DNA of 64,000 bases from Pseudenterobacter timonensis (GCF_900021175.1 NZ_FCOP01000007.1:62001-126000), one strand, 5' to 3'. Positions 51,809 to 60,833 are shown, counted from the stretch's first letter. The notes: generated by a model not told the origin, from the letters alone. Made by a program: numbers and translations.

Positions 51809-52865
51809 CGTTCAGTGCGATATCTGGTATCAGGCGCTGCTCGATCGTGCGGCAGAATATACCGGCGTGTTTTTCGTAGGTGTAAAAACAACCGGGGTGT
51901 TCTGTATCTCCGTCTGCCGGGCGCGTAAGCCAAAGCGGGAGAACGTAGAGTTTTATCGTGATGTGAAATCGGCGCTCGACGCGGGCTTTCGGCCTTGCAA
52001 AGTCTGCTGTCCGACAGAAAACGCCTGCTCTGCGCCGGTTTTTATCGGCCAGGCGTTGCAGCTGGTACGGGATAATCCCAAAACGCGCATCAGCGACGGT
52101 GAACTGTGCCAGCGTGGGATCAGCCCGGAGCGCGTGCGGCGCTGGTTTTTGCAAAACCATGGCATCACTTTCCAGGCTTTTCAACGTATGCAGCGGGTCA
52201 ACGTTGCGCTGCAGGAGATCAAAAGCGGTCGCTCCACCACCGATGCGGCGTTCGACAGCGGCTATGAGTCGTTAAGCGGATTCGGCTATATCTGCAAAAA
52301 GCTCACAGGCCATGCGCCAGGCGAAGGGCAAGCGGTTATCGTAATCCATCGCTTCACCACCCCTCTCGGCCCAATGTTTGTTTGCGCGACGGAGCGGGGC
52401 GTTTGCCTGCTGGAATTTGTTGACCGGCGGATGCTGGAAACGGAATTTAGCGATCTGCAAAAACGGTTCAAAGCCAGGATCGTGGCGGGTGAAAACCACC
52501 ATACCCGACAGGCGGAAACCGAGATCGGCGACTATTTTGCCGGGCGTCGCCAGCAGTTTGATATGGCGCTGGATATGCCCGGCAGTGCGTTTCAGCGCGC
52601 CGTATGGGAGGGATTACGGGCGGTACCGTTTGGCGAAACCACGCACTATCAGGCGCTGGCGGTCACCCTTGGCCATCCCGCTGCGACGCGGGCCGTCGCG
52701 GCGGCCAACGGCGCTAACCGCGTGGCGATTGTCATTCCCTGCCACCGTATTATCGGCAAGGACGGGTCGATGACCGGTTACGGCGGCGGGCTTGCGCGCA
52801 AGGAGTGGCTTATTAGCCATGAAAAAAAACACCGCCAGGGCGATATAACTTTTCCTTCTGGCTGA
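51792..52865 (+). CDS. Ada-like methyltransferase and regulator
   Basis: 357 residues from ATG 51792 (MKVTDSVQCDIWYQALLDR), inside the end of the upstream gene; an earlier in-frame start is less likely. The N-terminal domain keeps the four zinc cysteines (FCISVCRARKPKRENVEFY, FRPCKVC near 38-73), including the methylphosphotriester acceptor. An AraC-type helix-turn-helix lies at about 85-180. The MGMT domain has the acceptor Cys in AIVIPCHRIIG near 325. It repairs alkylated DNA and may activate its own operon. Domain order equals Ada; whether it is the true ada is unsure. Confidence 0.87.
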   Translation: MKVTDSVQCDIWYQALLDRAAEYTGVFFVGVKTTGVFCISVCRARKPKRENVEFYRDVKSALDAGFRPCKVCCPTENACSAPVFIGQALQLVRDNPKTRISDGELCQRGISPERVRRWFLQNHGITFQAFQRMQRVNVALQEIKSGRSTTDAAFDSGYESLSGFGYICKKLTGHAPGEGQAVIVIHRFTTPLGPMFVCATERGVCLLEFVDRRMLETEFSDLQKRFKARIVAGENHHTRQAETEIGDYFAGRRQQFDMALDMPGSAFQRAVWEGLRAVPFGETTHYQALAVTLGHPAATRAVAAANGANRVAIVIPCHRIIGKDGSMTGYGGGLARKEWLISHEKKHRQGDITFPSG

Positions 52866-52937
52866 TAGCGTTTCGTTTTTTAGCCTGCCGTTTCGTTGCC
52901 GTTATAGTCGTGAAAACAGTTAAAAAGGAACAGTCTG

Positions 52938-53738
52938 GTGAAACGTCGATTCGGTGCATTACTTCTTGCGGGCCTGCTGCTGGCGGGCTGCGATCAGAGT
53001 GGCGGCAATGGCAAACAGATTAAAGTTGGCGTGATTAACGGCGCCGAGCAGGAGGTGGCGGAGGTCGCCAAAAAGGTGGCGAAGGAGAAGTATGGCCTCG
53101 ACGTGGAGCTGGTGGGATTCAGCGGCTCGCTGCTGCCGAACGACGCTACCGCGCATGGCGAGCTGGATGCCAACGTCTTCCAGCATCGCCCGTTCCTGGC
53201 GGAAGATAATAAGGCGCATGGCTATAAGCTGGTGGCGGTTGCCAATACCTTTGTCTTTCCGATGGCGGGCTATTCACGCAAAATTAAATCGGTTGCCGAA
53301 CTGAAAGAGGGGGCGACCATCGCCATTCCTAACGATCCCACCAACCTCGGCCGGGCGCTGCTGCTGTTGCAAAAAGAGAAGCTGATTACGCTGAAGCCGG
53401 ACGTAGGGCTGCTGCCCACCGCGCTGGATATCACCGCCAACCCGAAAAACCTGAAGATTATGGAGCTGGAAGGGGCGCAGCTGCCGCGCGTGCTGGACGA
53501 TCCGCAGGTCGACGTGGCCATCATTAGCACCACCTATCTGCAGCAGACAGGGCTGTCGCCGGTGCATGACGGTATCTTTATTGAAGACAAAAATTCGCCC
53601 TACGTGAATATCGTGGTGACGCGTGAAGAGAACCAGGGGGCGGAAAACGTGAAGGAGTTTATCCAGTCCTACCAGTCGCCGGAGGTGGCGAAAGCGGCAG
53701 AGACCATCTTTAACGGCGGGGCGGTGCCGGGCTGGTAA
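52938..53738 (+). CDS. nlpA: NlpA lipoprotein (MetQ-like)
   Basis: 266 residues starting at GTG 52938 after AAAAAGGAACAG. The lipobox LLLAGC is near residue 18. NlpA family start IKVGVINGAEQEVAEVAKKVA and the tail AETIFNGGAVPGW match E. coli NlpA (272). An inner-membrane-anchored methionine-binding protein related to MetQ; no transporter genes are adjacent, as in E. coli. Confidence 0.93.
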   Translation: MKRRFGALLLAGLLLAGCDQSGGNGKQIKVGVINGAEQEVAEVAKKVAKEKYGLDVELVGFSGSLLPNDATAHGELDANVFQHRPFLAEDNKAHGYKLVAVANTFVFPMAGYSRKIKSVAELKEGATIAIPNDPTNLGRALLLLQKEKLITLKPDVGLLPTALDITANPKNLKIMELEGAQLPRVLDDPQVDVAIISTTYLQQTGLSPVHDGIFIEDKNSPYVNIVVTREENQGAENVKEFIQSYQSPEVAKAAETIFNGGAVPGW

Positions 53739-53739
53739 A

Positions 53740-53776
53740 AAAAGGCGTATAGCGTGCCGCTATACGCCTTCTCTTA
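53740..53776. terminator. Bidirectional terminator between nlpA and the yahK-like gene
   Basis: A 13-bp perfect stem AAGGCGTATAGCG / CGCTATACGCCTT with loop TGC (53742-53770). Flanked by A residues on the left and CTCTT on the right, it serves both convergent genes. Confidence 0.85.
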
Positions 53777-54823
53777 TGCGTTCAGCGTGGCGATATCCAT
53801 CACGAAACGATAGTGAACGTCGCCTTTCAGCATGCGTTCATAGGCCTCGTTGATCTGATCCGCGCGGATCATCTCGATATCGGCCACGATCCCGTGTTCG
53901 GCGCAGAAATCGAGCATCTCCTGGGTCTCCGGAATGCCGCCAATCATGGAGCCGGCAATCGAACGGCGCTTCATAATCAGGTTAAACACTTCCGGGGAGT
54001 CGTGCGGCGTGGCGGGTGCGCCCACCAGCGTCATGGTGCCGTCGCGCTTCAGCAGGACGGTAAACGCGTCCAGATTATGCGGCGCGGCCACGGTGTTTAA
54101 AATAAAGTCGAAGCTTTTGGTGTGCGCCGCCATCTCGTCGGCGTTACGGGAGACCACTACTTCATCCGCGCCGAGCGCTTTCGCCGCCTCGCGTTTTGAT
54201 TCTGAGGTGGTGAAGGCGACCACGTGCGCGCCCATCGCGTGCGCCAGCTTGATACCCATATGGCCCAGCCCGCCGATACCAACCACGCCCACTTTTTTAC
54301 CCGGCCCCACGTTCCAGTGGCGCAGCGGAGAATAGGTAGTGATCCCTGCGCAGAGCAGCGGCGCGACGGCGGCAAGCTGCGCGTCCGGATGGTTGATGCG
54401 CAGGACATAGCGCTCATGGACGACGATCTGCTGCGAATACCCGCCCAGCGTGTGGCCCGGCGCGTCATCGGTAGGACCGTTATAGGTGCCGACCATATGG
54501 TCGCAGTAGTTTTCCAGCCCGTCGTCGCAATCCTCGCAGTGCTGACAGCTATCAACGATGCAGCCGACGCCCACCAGATCGCCAACCTGATAGCGTGCTA
54601 CGTGGTCGCCGGTCGCGACGACGCGGCCAACGATTTCATGGCCCGGCACGCACGGGTAGAGCGTTCCCGCCCACTCTGAACGCACCTGGTGAATATCTCA
54701 GTGGCAGATGCCGCAGTAAGCAATCTCGATCTGCACGTCGTGCGGGCCAGGCTCGCGGCGGCGAATATCCATCGCTTCGAGCGGCTGGGAGGCCGAAAAA
54801 GCGCCGATGGCTTTGATTTCCAT
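53774..54823 (-). pseudogene. yahK: YahK-like zinc alcohol dehydrogenase with one in-frame stop
   Basis: Reading from ATG 54823 gives 349 codons, exactly the length of E. coli YahK (broad aldehyde reductase). Codon 42 is TGA (54700-54698), right after the catalytic motif YCGICH, where the family has Ser-Asp. All the rest is intact: GHEIVGRVV, structural zinc DSCQHCEDCDDGLENYC and NAD(P) fold VGVVGIGGLGHMGI. Restart downstream would give a 303-residue protein from about 54685 without the catalytic Cys37-His41. So it is either a fresh point-mutation pseudogene or a sequencing error. Confidence 0.85.
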
Positions 54824-55045
54824 GACTAGCTCCTGTGTTGAGGATCGTTGCGTATAGTGAACAGGGCCAGCGCGGCGGCAATGACTGACAGAGCGCCGAT
54901 CGGGGGAGGCAGACTCGATAGTCCGGCGCCAGCGCAGGCAAACAGAAAAGTTTTTCAGGACAGGATGTTATTCTGGCACGCAGGCGGTAGCCTTACTAGC
55001 TAATGAATACTTAATGGGCTTATAAGTCTGGCTTATTAATGAGGC

Positions 55046-55933
55046 ATGATGAAACGTAATCTGAACGATCTCTACGCGTTTGTCACCGTGGCGCGCGAAG
55101 GGAGCTTTACCCGTGCGGCGGCGCAGCTTAGCGTCACGCAGCCCGCCCTCAGCCAGGCGATCACCGGCCTGGAAAACCGTATGCAGATCCGTCTGCTTAC
55201 CCGCACCACCCGCAGCGTTTCGCTGACGGCCGCGGGGGAGCGTCTGCTGAACGCTATCGGCAACCGGTTCGATGAAATCGAAGCGGAGCTGGAGATGCTC
55301 AACGCGCTGCGCGACAAGCCTGCCGGCACGGTGCGCATCACCTGTGTCCCGGGCGTGCTGACACGCACGCTGTTGCCAAAATTGACCCCGCTTTTGCGGG
55401 AATACCCCGATATCCATATTGAGTTCGATGCCAGCCACGGCTTTCGCGATATCGTGGCCGATCGCTTCGACGCGGGCGTGCGTATCGGCGATACCATCGA
55501 CAAAGATATGATCGCCGTTCCCATCGGCCCGCAGCTGCGCATGGCGGCGGTCGCCTCGCCGGACTATTTTGCCCGCCATCCGCTGCCGCAAACGCCGCAC
55601 GACCTGACGCAGCATCAGTGCATTAACCTGCGGATGATCAAATCTGGCGGCATCTACGTATGGGATTTCGACCAGAAGGGGGGCGATCTGAACGTACGGG
55701 TAAACGGGCAGCTAACCTTTAACACCGCCGAACATATCGTCGATGCTGCGCTGGCGGGTTTTGGCATCGCCTTTTTGCCGGAAGAGGAGTTTGGCGATCT
55801 GATTGACCAGGGGCGGCTGATCCGCGTGCTGGAGCCCTGGTGCCAGCCTTTTCCAGGCTATTACCTTTACTACCCCAGCCGCAAGCAGCCTTCCCCGGCC
55901 TTTTCGCTGGTGGTCGAGGCGCTGCGGGTATGA
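55046..55933 (+). CDS. LysR-family regulator
   Basis: 295 residues; the start may be ATG 55046 or the next ATG. Helix-turn-helix at 3-62 (DLYAFVTVAREGSFTRAAAQLSVTQPALSQAITGLE). Effector domain from about 90; similar to the YafC/PgrR-type group. Divergent from the yahK-like gene across 222 bp, so that gene is a likely target. The gap between them holds no gene. Confidence 0.88.
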   Translation: MMKRNLNDLYAFVTVAREGSFTRAAAQLSVTQPALSQAITGLENRMQIRLLTRTTRSVSLTAAGERLLNAIGNRFDEIEAELEMLNALRDKPAGTVRITCVPGVLTRTLLPKLTPLLREYPDIHIEFDASHGFRDIVADRFDAGVRIGDTIDKDMIAVPIGPQLRMAAVASPDYFARHPLPQTPHDLTQHQCINLRMIKSGGIYVWDFDQKGGDLNVRVNGQLTFNTAEHIVDAALAGFGIAFLPEEEFGDLIDQGRLIRVLEPWCQPFPGYYLYYPSRKQPSPAFSLVVEALRV

Positions 55934-56034
55934 TGGCGCAGCCTGGCCCGATTTCATCGATCATTGCCCTTTCGCCCACATTATGTCGGGCGGCGTGCGG
56001 CTATTCTCCTTATATCTGATAAAGAGGAGAGCCC

Positions 56035-56814
56035 ATGAACATTACCCAGATTCGTAACGCCACCCAGCTTATTACCTACGGCGGGAAGCGTTTCTTAATT
56101 GATCCCATGCTGTCGCCGAAAGACGCATTTCCTGGTTTCCCGGGCACCGCGCGCGCCGGGATCCGCAACCCCATGGTTGATTTACCGGTCAGCGTTGAAT
56201 CGCTGCTGGAGGTGGATGCTGTTATTGTGACGCACACGCATGAAGATCACTGGGATCGGGCGGCAAGCGAGCTGATCCCCAAAACAATGCCGATCTTCGT
56301 TCAGAACCAGCACGATGCGGATCTGCTGCGTTCGCAGGGATTCACGCAGCTGATGCTGTTGTCCGCAACAAGCGCGTTTGGCGATATTCAGCTTTACAAA
56401 ACGGATGGCGGGCAGCACGGCAGCGATCGCGCCTATGCTGTACCGGAGCTGGCGGAGCGTCTGGGCGAAGCGTGTGGCGTTGTCTTTCGCCATCCGGATG
56501 AAAAAACGTTATATCTTGCAGGGGATACCATCTGGCGTGCGGAGGTGGCAGCCGATCTCCGCAAGCATCAGCCGGACGTGATTGTGCTCAATGCGGGCTA
56601 TGCCCATGTGCTCGGCTTCGGGCCGATTATCATGGGCCAGGAAGATGTTCTGAACGTCCATTTTCTGCTGCCTCAGGCCCGGCTTGTCGCCACGCATATG
56701 GAGGCGATAAATCACTGCCTGTTAACGCGCAGCGCCCTGCGTGATTACGCCAAGGCGAATCAGTTTAGCGACGTGCTCGCTATTCCGCAGGATGGCGAAA
56801 CGCTTACCTTTTAA
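56035..56814 (+). CDS. Metallo-beta-lactamase-fold hydrolase
   Basis: 259 residues. The MBL zinc motif THTHEDHWDRA near 70 is clear, with further ligands in YLAGDTIWR near 164 and ATHMEAINHC near 222. Similar to UlaG-like or phosphonate-type lactonases; substrate unknown. It is 23 bases upstream of the GlxA-type regulator on the same strand. Confidence 0.85.
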   Translation: MNITQIRNATQLITYGGKRFLIDPMLSPKDAFPGFPGTARAGIRNPMVDLPVSVESLLEVDAVIVTHTHEDHWDRAASELIPKTMPIFVQNQHDADLLRSQGFTQLMLLSATSAFGDIQLYKTDGGQHGSDRAYAVPELAERLGEACGVVFRHPDEKTLYLAGDTIWRAEVAADLRKHQPDVIVLNAGYAHVLGFGPIIMGQEDVLNVHFLLPQARLVATHMEAINHCLLTRSALRDYAKANQFSDVLAIPQDGETLTF

Positions 56815-56837
56815 GCAGGAGCGGGGAAGGAGAAGCC

Positions 56838-57791
56838 GTGAAACTTATCAATGTCGCGATTATCGCTGTGGAAGGGTTTATTCCTTTTCACTACTCCGTT
56901 CCCTGTATTCTCTTCAGCGATATGGTGGCGGGGAAAAAACGCTTTAACGTGACGTTGTGCGCCGAAATACCCGGTATTTATACGGCGCATGATGGCTTTA
57001 CGTTACTTAACGCCACGCACGATTTTTCGGCGGTCCGGCAGGCGGATATCGTTATCGTCCCTTACTGGCCCCCTTCGACGGAGATTCCGCCGCAGGCGCT
57101 GCTCGACGCACTGGTAAAAGCCCGGGACAACGGCGCGGAAATCGTCGGACTCTGCCTGGGATCGTTCGTGCTGGGTCACGCCGGGCTTCTGAAGGGGAAA
57201 CGCGCCGTGACTCACTGGGAGTTTGAACGCCAGTTTCAGGCGCTGTTTCCTGAAGTGCAGCTGGATATCAATGCGTTATACGTGGATGACGACCGGATCA
57301 TTACTTCGGCAGGCACTGCCGCCGCGCTGGACTGCTGTTTGTATATTATTCGCCAGCGCTTTGGCAGCGTGGTGGCTAACCAGATCGCCCGACGCATGGT
57401 CGTCTCGCCGCATCGTGAAGGGGGGCAGGCGCAATATATCGAACAACCCGTTCCCGGTGACACCCGTGACGCCCGCATTAACGGCCTTATCGACTATCTC
57501 CAACAGCATATTCATGAGCCACTTACGCTCGACGCGCTGGCAGAAAGGGTCTCCATGAGCCGCCGCTCGCTGACCCGCCATTTTATGAAAGCGACCGGCA
57601 TGAGCGTTGCCGACTGGCTCACCGCCGAACGCCTTCGTCGTAGCCAGATTTTACTGGAAGCCGGCAATGTGTCGATTGAGCGGATTGCGGAGAAGGTGGG
57701 GTTTTTATCTGCCGTCACCTATCGCCAGCAGTTTAAAAAGCGATTTGGCGTGAGTCCGGCACAGTGGCGTAAAACCTTCAGAGATCCATAA
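56838..57791 (+). CDS. GlxA-family AraC regulator (DJ-1/PfpI plus HTH)
   Basis: 317 residues, GTG start with GGAGAAG upstream. DJ-1/PfpI-like domain (about 5-170: GLCLGSFVLGHAGLLKGKRAVTHW with the nucleophile-position Cys) followed by an AraC helix-turn-helix domain (about 215-315: LTLDALAERVSMSRRSLTRHF, GFLSAVTYRQQFKKRFGVSP). Probably in operon with the MBL-fold gene. Target unknown. Confidence 0.88.
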   Translation: MKLINVAIIAVEGFIPFHYSVPCILFSDMVAGKKRFNVTLCAEIPGIYTAHDGFTLLNATHDFSAVRQADIVIVPYWPPSTEIPPQALLDALVKARDNGAEIVGLCLGSFVLGHAGLLKGKRAVTHWEFERQFQALFPEVQLDINALYVDDDRIITSAGTAAALDCCLYIIRQRFGSVVANQIARRMVVSPHREGGQAQYIEQPVPGDTRDARINGLIDYLQQHIHEPLTLDALAERVSMSRRSLTRHFMKATGMSVADWLTAERLRRSQILLEAGNVSIERIAEKVGFLSAVTYRQQFKKRFGVSPAQWRKTFRDP

Positions 57792-57817
57792 AAAAAGACG
57801 ACAGTGAGGGTGTCGTC
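57790..57817 (-). terminator. Terminator of the DUF523-DUF1722 gene
   Basis: On the minus strand GACGACA / TGTCGTC forms a 7-bp hairpin followed by seven T residues. It lies just past the convergent glxA-type stop. Confidence 0.75.
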
Positions 57818-57871
57818 TAAGGGTGTTGCTTATGGGGCCTTTAGGGCCAGAGGCCTTCGCTTTATAGGACG

Positions 57872-58831
57872 TCAGGCGACAGCAAGACGTAAGCCTAAAT
57901 CGTCGGGATAGGGATCGAAGTAATTCTGCGTCAGCAGGTAGCGGTCAGGGTATTCCGCCAGATAGTGCTTCAGCAGGGTGAGCGGCGCGAGAATGGGCAG
58001 CAGCCCGGCGCGGTAGTTGAGAATGATCTGCCGCAGCTCGGCGCGCTGGCGTACGTTAAGCTGCTTATGAAAATAGCCCTGGATATGCATCAGCACGTTG
58101 GTGTGATTTTTACGCGAGGCGGGCTGTTTCAGGATCGCCATCAGCTTCTCCCGGTAGGCGACAAAAAATGCCTCCAGATCGTCCCACTCGTGCATAGCGG
58201 CGACAAACGGCCCGATTTCGCGATATCCCGCCTGATGGTGCGCCAGTAGCTGCAGCTTGTAGCGGCTGTGGAAGTCCAGCAGGGCGCGGCGGGTCAGGCC
58301 GCGGGCGTGCAGCGTGTTTAGCTCATGCAGGGCAAAGACCCGCTCGACAAAATTCTCCCGCAGTATTGGATCGTGCAGACGACCATCCTCTTCCACCGGC
58401 AGCCACGGGTAGCGCGCCAGCAGGGCGGCGGTGAACAGCCCTACGCCCTCCTTGCGGCCACGGTTGCCTTTCTCATCATAGAGCCTGACGCGCTCCATGC
58501 CGCAGCTCGGTGATTTGGCGCAGACAATGAACCCGGCCAGATCGCCGATGCGCGGGAGATAGTTTTCCGCAAATTCCGCCATCTTCGCCGACACGTCATC
58601 GTGTGGCGCGTGGCTGAACCGCATCTGCACCTCGCCATCCGTGGTCTGGATCAGGCGCAGCGCCGGACGGGGCACCGGCAGGCCAATCGCCATCTCCGGG
58701 CAAACCGGCCTGAAGGTCACCCACTGGGCCAGCTCATCCATGACAAAACCCATGCGCTTGTGCCCGCCGTCAAAGCGTACGGTCGAGCCGGTCAGGCATC
58801 CGCTAATTCCGAGTATGGGCTGAGTCTGCAT
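57872..58831 (-). CDS. DUF523-DUF1722 fusion protein (TudS-like plus YbgA-like)
   Basis: 319 residues. The N-terminal DUF523 part (about 1-155) has the three conserved cysteines GISGCLTG, FRPVCPEM and KSPSCGMER that bind a [4Fe-4S] cluster in thiouracil desulfidases. The C-terminal DUF1722/YbgA part (about 185-310) has HALHELNTLHARGLTRRALLDFHSRYKL-like residues and YFHKQLN. In E. coli YbgA lies next to photolyase; no phr gene is here. Role may be thio-nucleobase processing; inferred. Confidence 0.85.
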   Translation of the reverse strand: MQTQPILGISGCLTGSTVRFDGGHKRMGFVMDELAQWVTFRPVCPEMAIGLPVPRPALRLIQTTDGEVQMRFSHAPHDDVSAKMAEFAENYLPRIGDLAGFIVCAKSPSCGMERVRLYDEKGNRGRKEGVGLFTAALLARYPWLPVEEDGRLHDPILRENFVERVFALHELNTLHARGLTRRALLDFHSRYKLQLLAHHQAGYREIGPFVAAMHEWDDLEAFFVAYREKLMAILKQPASRKNHTNVLMHIQGYFHKQLNVRQRAELRQIILNYRAGLLPILAPLTLLKHYLAEYPDRYLLTQNYFDPYPDDLGLRLAVA

Positions 58832-58912
58832 GATGAGCCTCTTCTGTTTTCAGGTGATGAAACCAGTATAGCCCAAACTTACACAAATGTGTTTTTATGT
58901 GGAAGTTTTATC

Positions 58913-59323
58913 TCAGCTGCCTTTATAGGTGGAGTAGCCGTACTGGCTGAGCAGCAGGGGAATATGCAGTTTTTCGTTGGTGCGGGTGACGGTAAACAGC
59001 ACCGGAATTTCCGGGAAGAAGGAGTCCAGCTTTTGGCTGCGGAAATATTCCTGGGTCTTAAAGGTCACCTTATAAACACCCGGCTGCATATCCTGATCCT
59101 GCGGGAAGAGCGACTTAATACGGCCATCCTGGTCGGTTTTAGCGCTGGCGAGCGTGGTCCACTTATCCTGCTGCTGTTTTTCCAGCGTGACGGTAACCGC
59201 CGGGGAAGGCTGGCCAGTCTGCTGGTTAAGGATGTGCACGCTCAGCGTCCCGGCGGGGGCGGCGCTAAAGGCGGACGGCGCGGCAAAGGCGGATAACAGC
59301 AGAAATCCGGTGAGTTTTTTCAT
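58913..59323 (-). CDS. hiuH: 5-hydroxyisourate hydrolase, periplasmic
   Basis: 136 residues from ATG 59323 (E. coli HiuH 137). Signal peptide to about 21 (APSAFSA-AP). Transthyretin-like fold: LSVHILNQQTGQPSPAVTVTLE near 28-49, FPEIPVLFTV near 103 and C-terminal YSTYKGS, a variant of the YRGS signature. It opens hydroxyisourate in urate breakdown. No other purine catabolic genes are near. Confidence 0.92.
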   Translation of the reverse strand: MKKLTGFLLLSAFAAPSAFSAAPAGTLSVHILNQQTGQPSPAVTVTLEKQQQDKWTTLASAKTDQDGRIKSLFPQDQDMQPGVYKVTFKTQEYFRSQKLDSFFPEIPVLFTVTRTNEKLHIPLLLSQYGYSTYKGS

Positions 59324-59414
59324 TGTTTTGTCCTGTTTGAATGATGGTGAACAGGACGAAATGTAGCAGCCCTTTTGGCGGAAAATGTTCAATTTTCCGT
59401 GATAAAAGGGCGGG

Positions 59415-60143
59415 TCAGAGGATGATAATCTCCAGCGAGTCGAGCGTTTCGCGCCAGCGCTCGGCCTGTTTCTGACGGGCGGCAGTGAGTTTGCCGCTGG
59501 TCACCAGCAGCCAGCGGCGAGCCGGGAACAGCTCCGGCGCCAGCGTCCCGGGCGGAACGGGGAGCAGGTCGATACGGTGCCCCTGTCCGGTACGCTTCAG
59601 CGCCTCCAGCCAGATTTCACACGCATCATTCAAATGCCAGCCGCTGATCAGACAGTTATCCCCCGGCGCTTTTTTATCCCCCTCCAGGCAAAACGCCGTG
59701 TAAGAGAGAATCACCCCGTCCAGCACCGCGCGCAGGGTCATCATCGCGGCCGTATTGCCCGACAGACGGCTGCGCAGGGGGCGCAGCACCTCCGTGACCA
59801 GCTCCGGACGTGGATATTCGCGGCCCGCGTTGTAGATCTGCTGGCGCAGGGAGTCGATTTTCCCCTCCTGCAGTCGCGCCAGCAGCGTCTCCTGCAGGAC
59901 GAGCCAGTTATTGGTGCGCTGCGGTTCGGGGCGCTCCAGCAGAGCCTTGACCTGGCTTACCGGCACCCCTTTTTTCACCCAGTCGAGGATCTTCAGCGCC
60001 TGCTGCACGTCGGCGTCGCTGTAGAGACGATGCCCCCCTTCGGTACGCAGCGGCTTCAGCAGACCGTAGCGGCTCTGCCATGCCCGCAGCGTGGTGGCGT
60101 TGATTCCGCAAAGCCGGGCAAATTCGCCGATGGAATATGACAT
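59415..60143 (-). CDS. MerR-family regulator, MlrA/BluR-like
   Basis: 242 residues from ATG 60143 (MSYSIGEFARLCGINATTLRAW), matching the MlrA start; upstream extension has no support. MerR helix-turn-helix at 3-70 with RYGLLKPLRTEGGHRLYSD. The C-terminal part resembles B12-binding-type regulators (CarH, MlrA, BluR) but lacks the cobalamin DXHXXG motif. E. coli paralogues control curli and biofilm genes. Divergent from blc. Confidence 0.85.
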   Translation of the reverse strand: MSYSIGEFARLCGINATTLRAWQSRYGLLKPLRTEGGHRLYSDADVQQALKILDWVKKGVPVSQVKALLERPEPQRTNNWLVLQETLLARLQEGKIDSLRQQIYNAGREYPRPELVTEVLRPLRSRLSGNTAAMMTLRAVLDGVILSYTAFCLEGDKKAPGDNCLISGWHLNDACEIWLEALKRTGQGHRIDLLPVPPGTLAPELFPARRWLLVTSGKLTAARQKQAERWRETLDSLEIIIL

Positions 60144-60171
60144 GGGAGATCCGCAGAGAGAGAAATGTCTC

Positions 60172-60227
60172 AATATTCTACGAATATTTCCCCGACTGCG
60201 GTAGAGCCTGCCGCCTGCACTACACTT
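60172..60227 (+). promoter_or_regulatory. Divergent merR/blc control region
   Basis: A palindrome AATATT-CTACG-AATATT lies at 60172-60188, a possible regulator site. The extended -10 CTACACTT at 60220-60227 is of the sigma-S type, fitting the stationary-phase control known for E. coli blc. Confidence 0.55.
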
Positions 60228-60257
60228 AAACACAACGCATAGACGAAAGGAGTTCAT

Positions 60258-60785
60258 ATGAAGCTATGGCCTGTTGTCACCGGCGTCGCAATCGCGCTGA
60301 CCCTGGTGGCCTGTCAGTCCCCCACGCCGCCGAAGGGCGTTCAGCCCATCACCAACTTTGACGCCAGCCGCTACCTTGGTAAATGGTATGAAGTCGCCCG
60401 CCTGGAGAACCGCTTCGAGCGCGGTCTGGAGCAGGTGACCGCGACCTACGGCAAGCGCAGCGACGGCGGGATCTCGGTCCTCAACCGCGGCTATGATCCG
60501 CAGAAGAACAAGTGGAACGAGAGCGAAGGTAAAGCCTACTTTACCGGCGCGCCGACCACCGCCGCGCTGAAGGTCTCCTTCTTCGGGCCGTTCTACGGTG
60601 GTTATAACGTGATCGCGCTGGATGATGAGTATAAATATGCGCTGGTGAGCGGGCCGAACCGCGACTACCTGTGGATCTTGTCCCGCACGCCGACCATCCC
60701 GGAGAAGGTGAAACAGGATTATCTGAACATCGCCCGCGGGCTGGGCTTCCGGGTGGATCAGCTGGTGTGGGTGAAGCATCAGTAA
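60258..60785 (+). CDS. blc: Blc outer-membrane lipocalin
   Basis: 175 residues (E. coli 177), start ATG 60258 with AAAGGAG. Lipobox LTLVAC (lipidated Cys near 19). Lipocalin signature YLGKWYEVARLENRFERGL near 40-58 and C-terminal Arg motif WILSRTP. Binds lysophospholipids and is used in envelope maintenance. Confidence 0.95.
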   Translation: MKLWPVVTGVAIALTLVACQSPTPPKGVQPITNFDASRYLGKWYEVARLENRFERGLEQVTATYGKRSDGGISVLNRGYDPQKNKWNESEGKAYFTGAPTTAALKVSFFGPFYGGYNVIALDDEYKYALVSGPNRDYLWILSRTPTIPEKVKQDYLNIARGLGFRVDQLVWVKHQ

Positions 60786-60801
60786 TGTCGATATCGCTAA
60801 C

Positions 60802-60833
60802 GCCCCAGGCTCACCATCCCGCCTGCCTGGGGC
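60802..60833 (+). terminator. Hairpin after blc
   Basis: GCCCCAGGC and GCCTGGGGC form a 9-bp stem, about 17 bases past the blc stop, with a T-run (TTTTTTT) only 18 bases later. Probable transcript end. The rest of 60834-61004 holds no gene. Confidence 0.5.

Noticed and set aside
54698-54700. Selenocysteine at the TGA of the yahK-like gene
   Set aside because: The position is a Ser next to the zinc ligand, not Cys, and no SECIS-like hairpin is evident just downstream.
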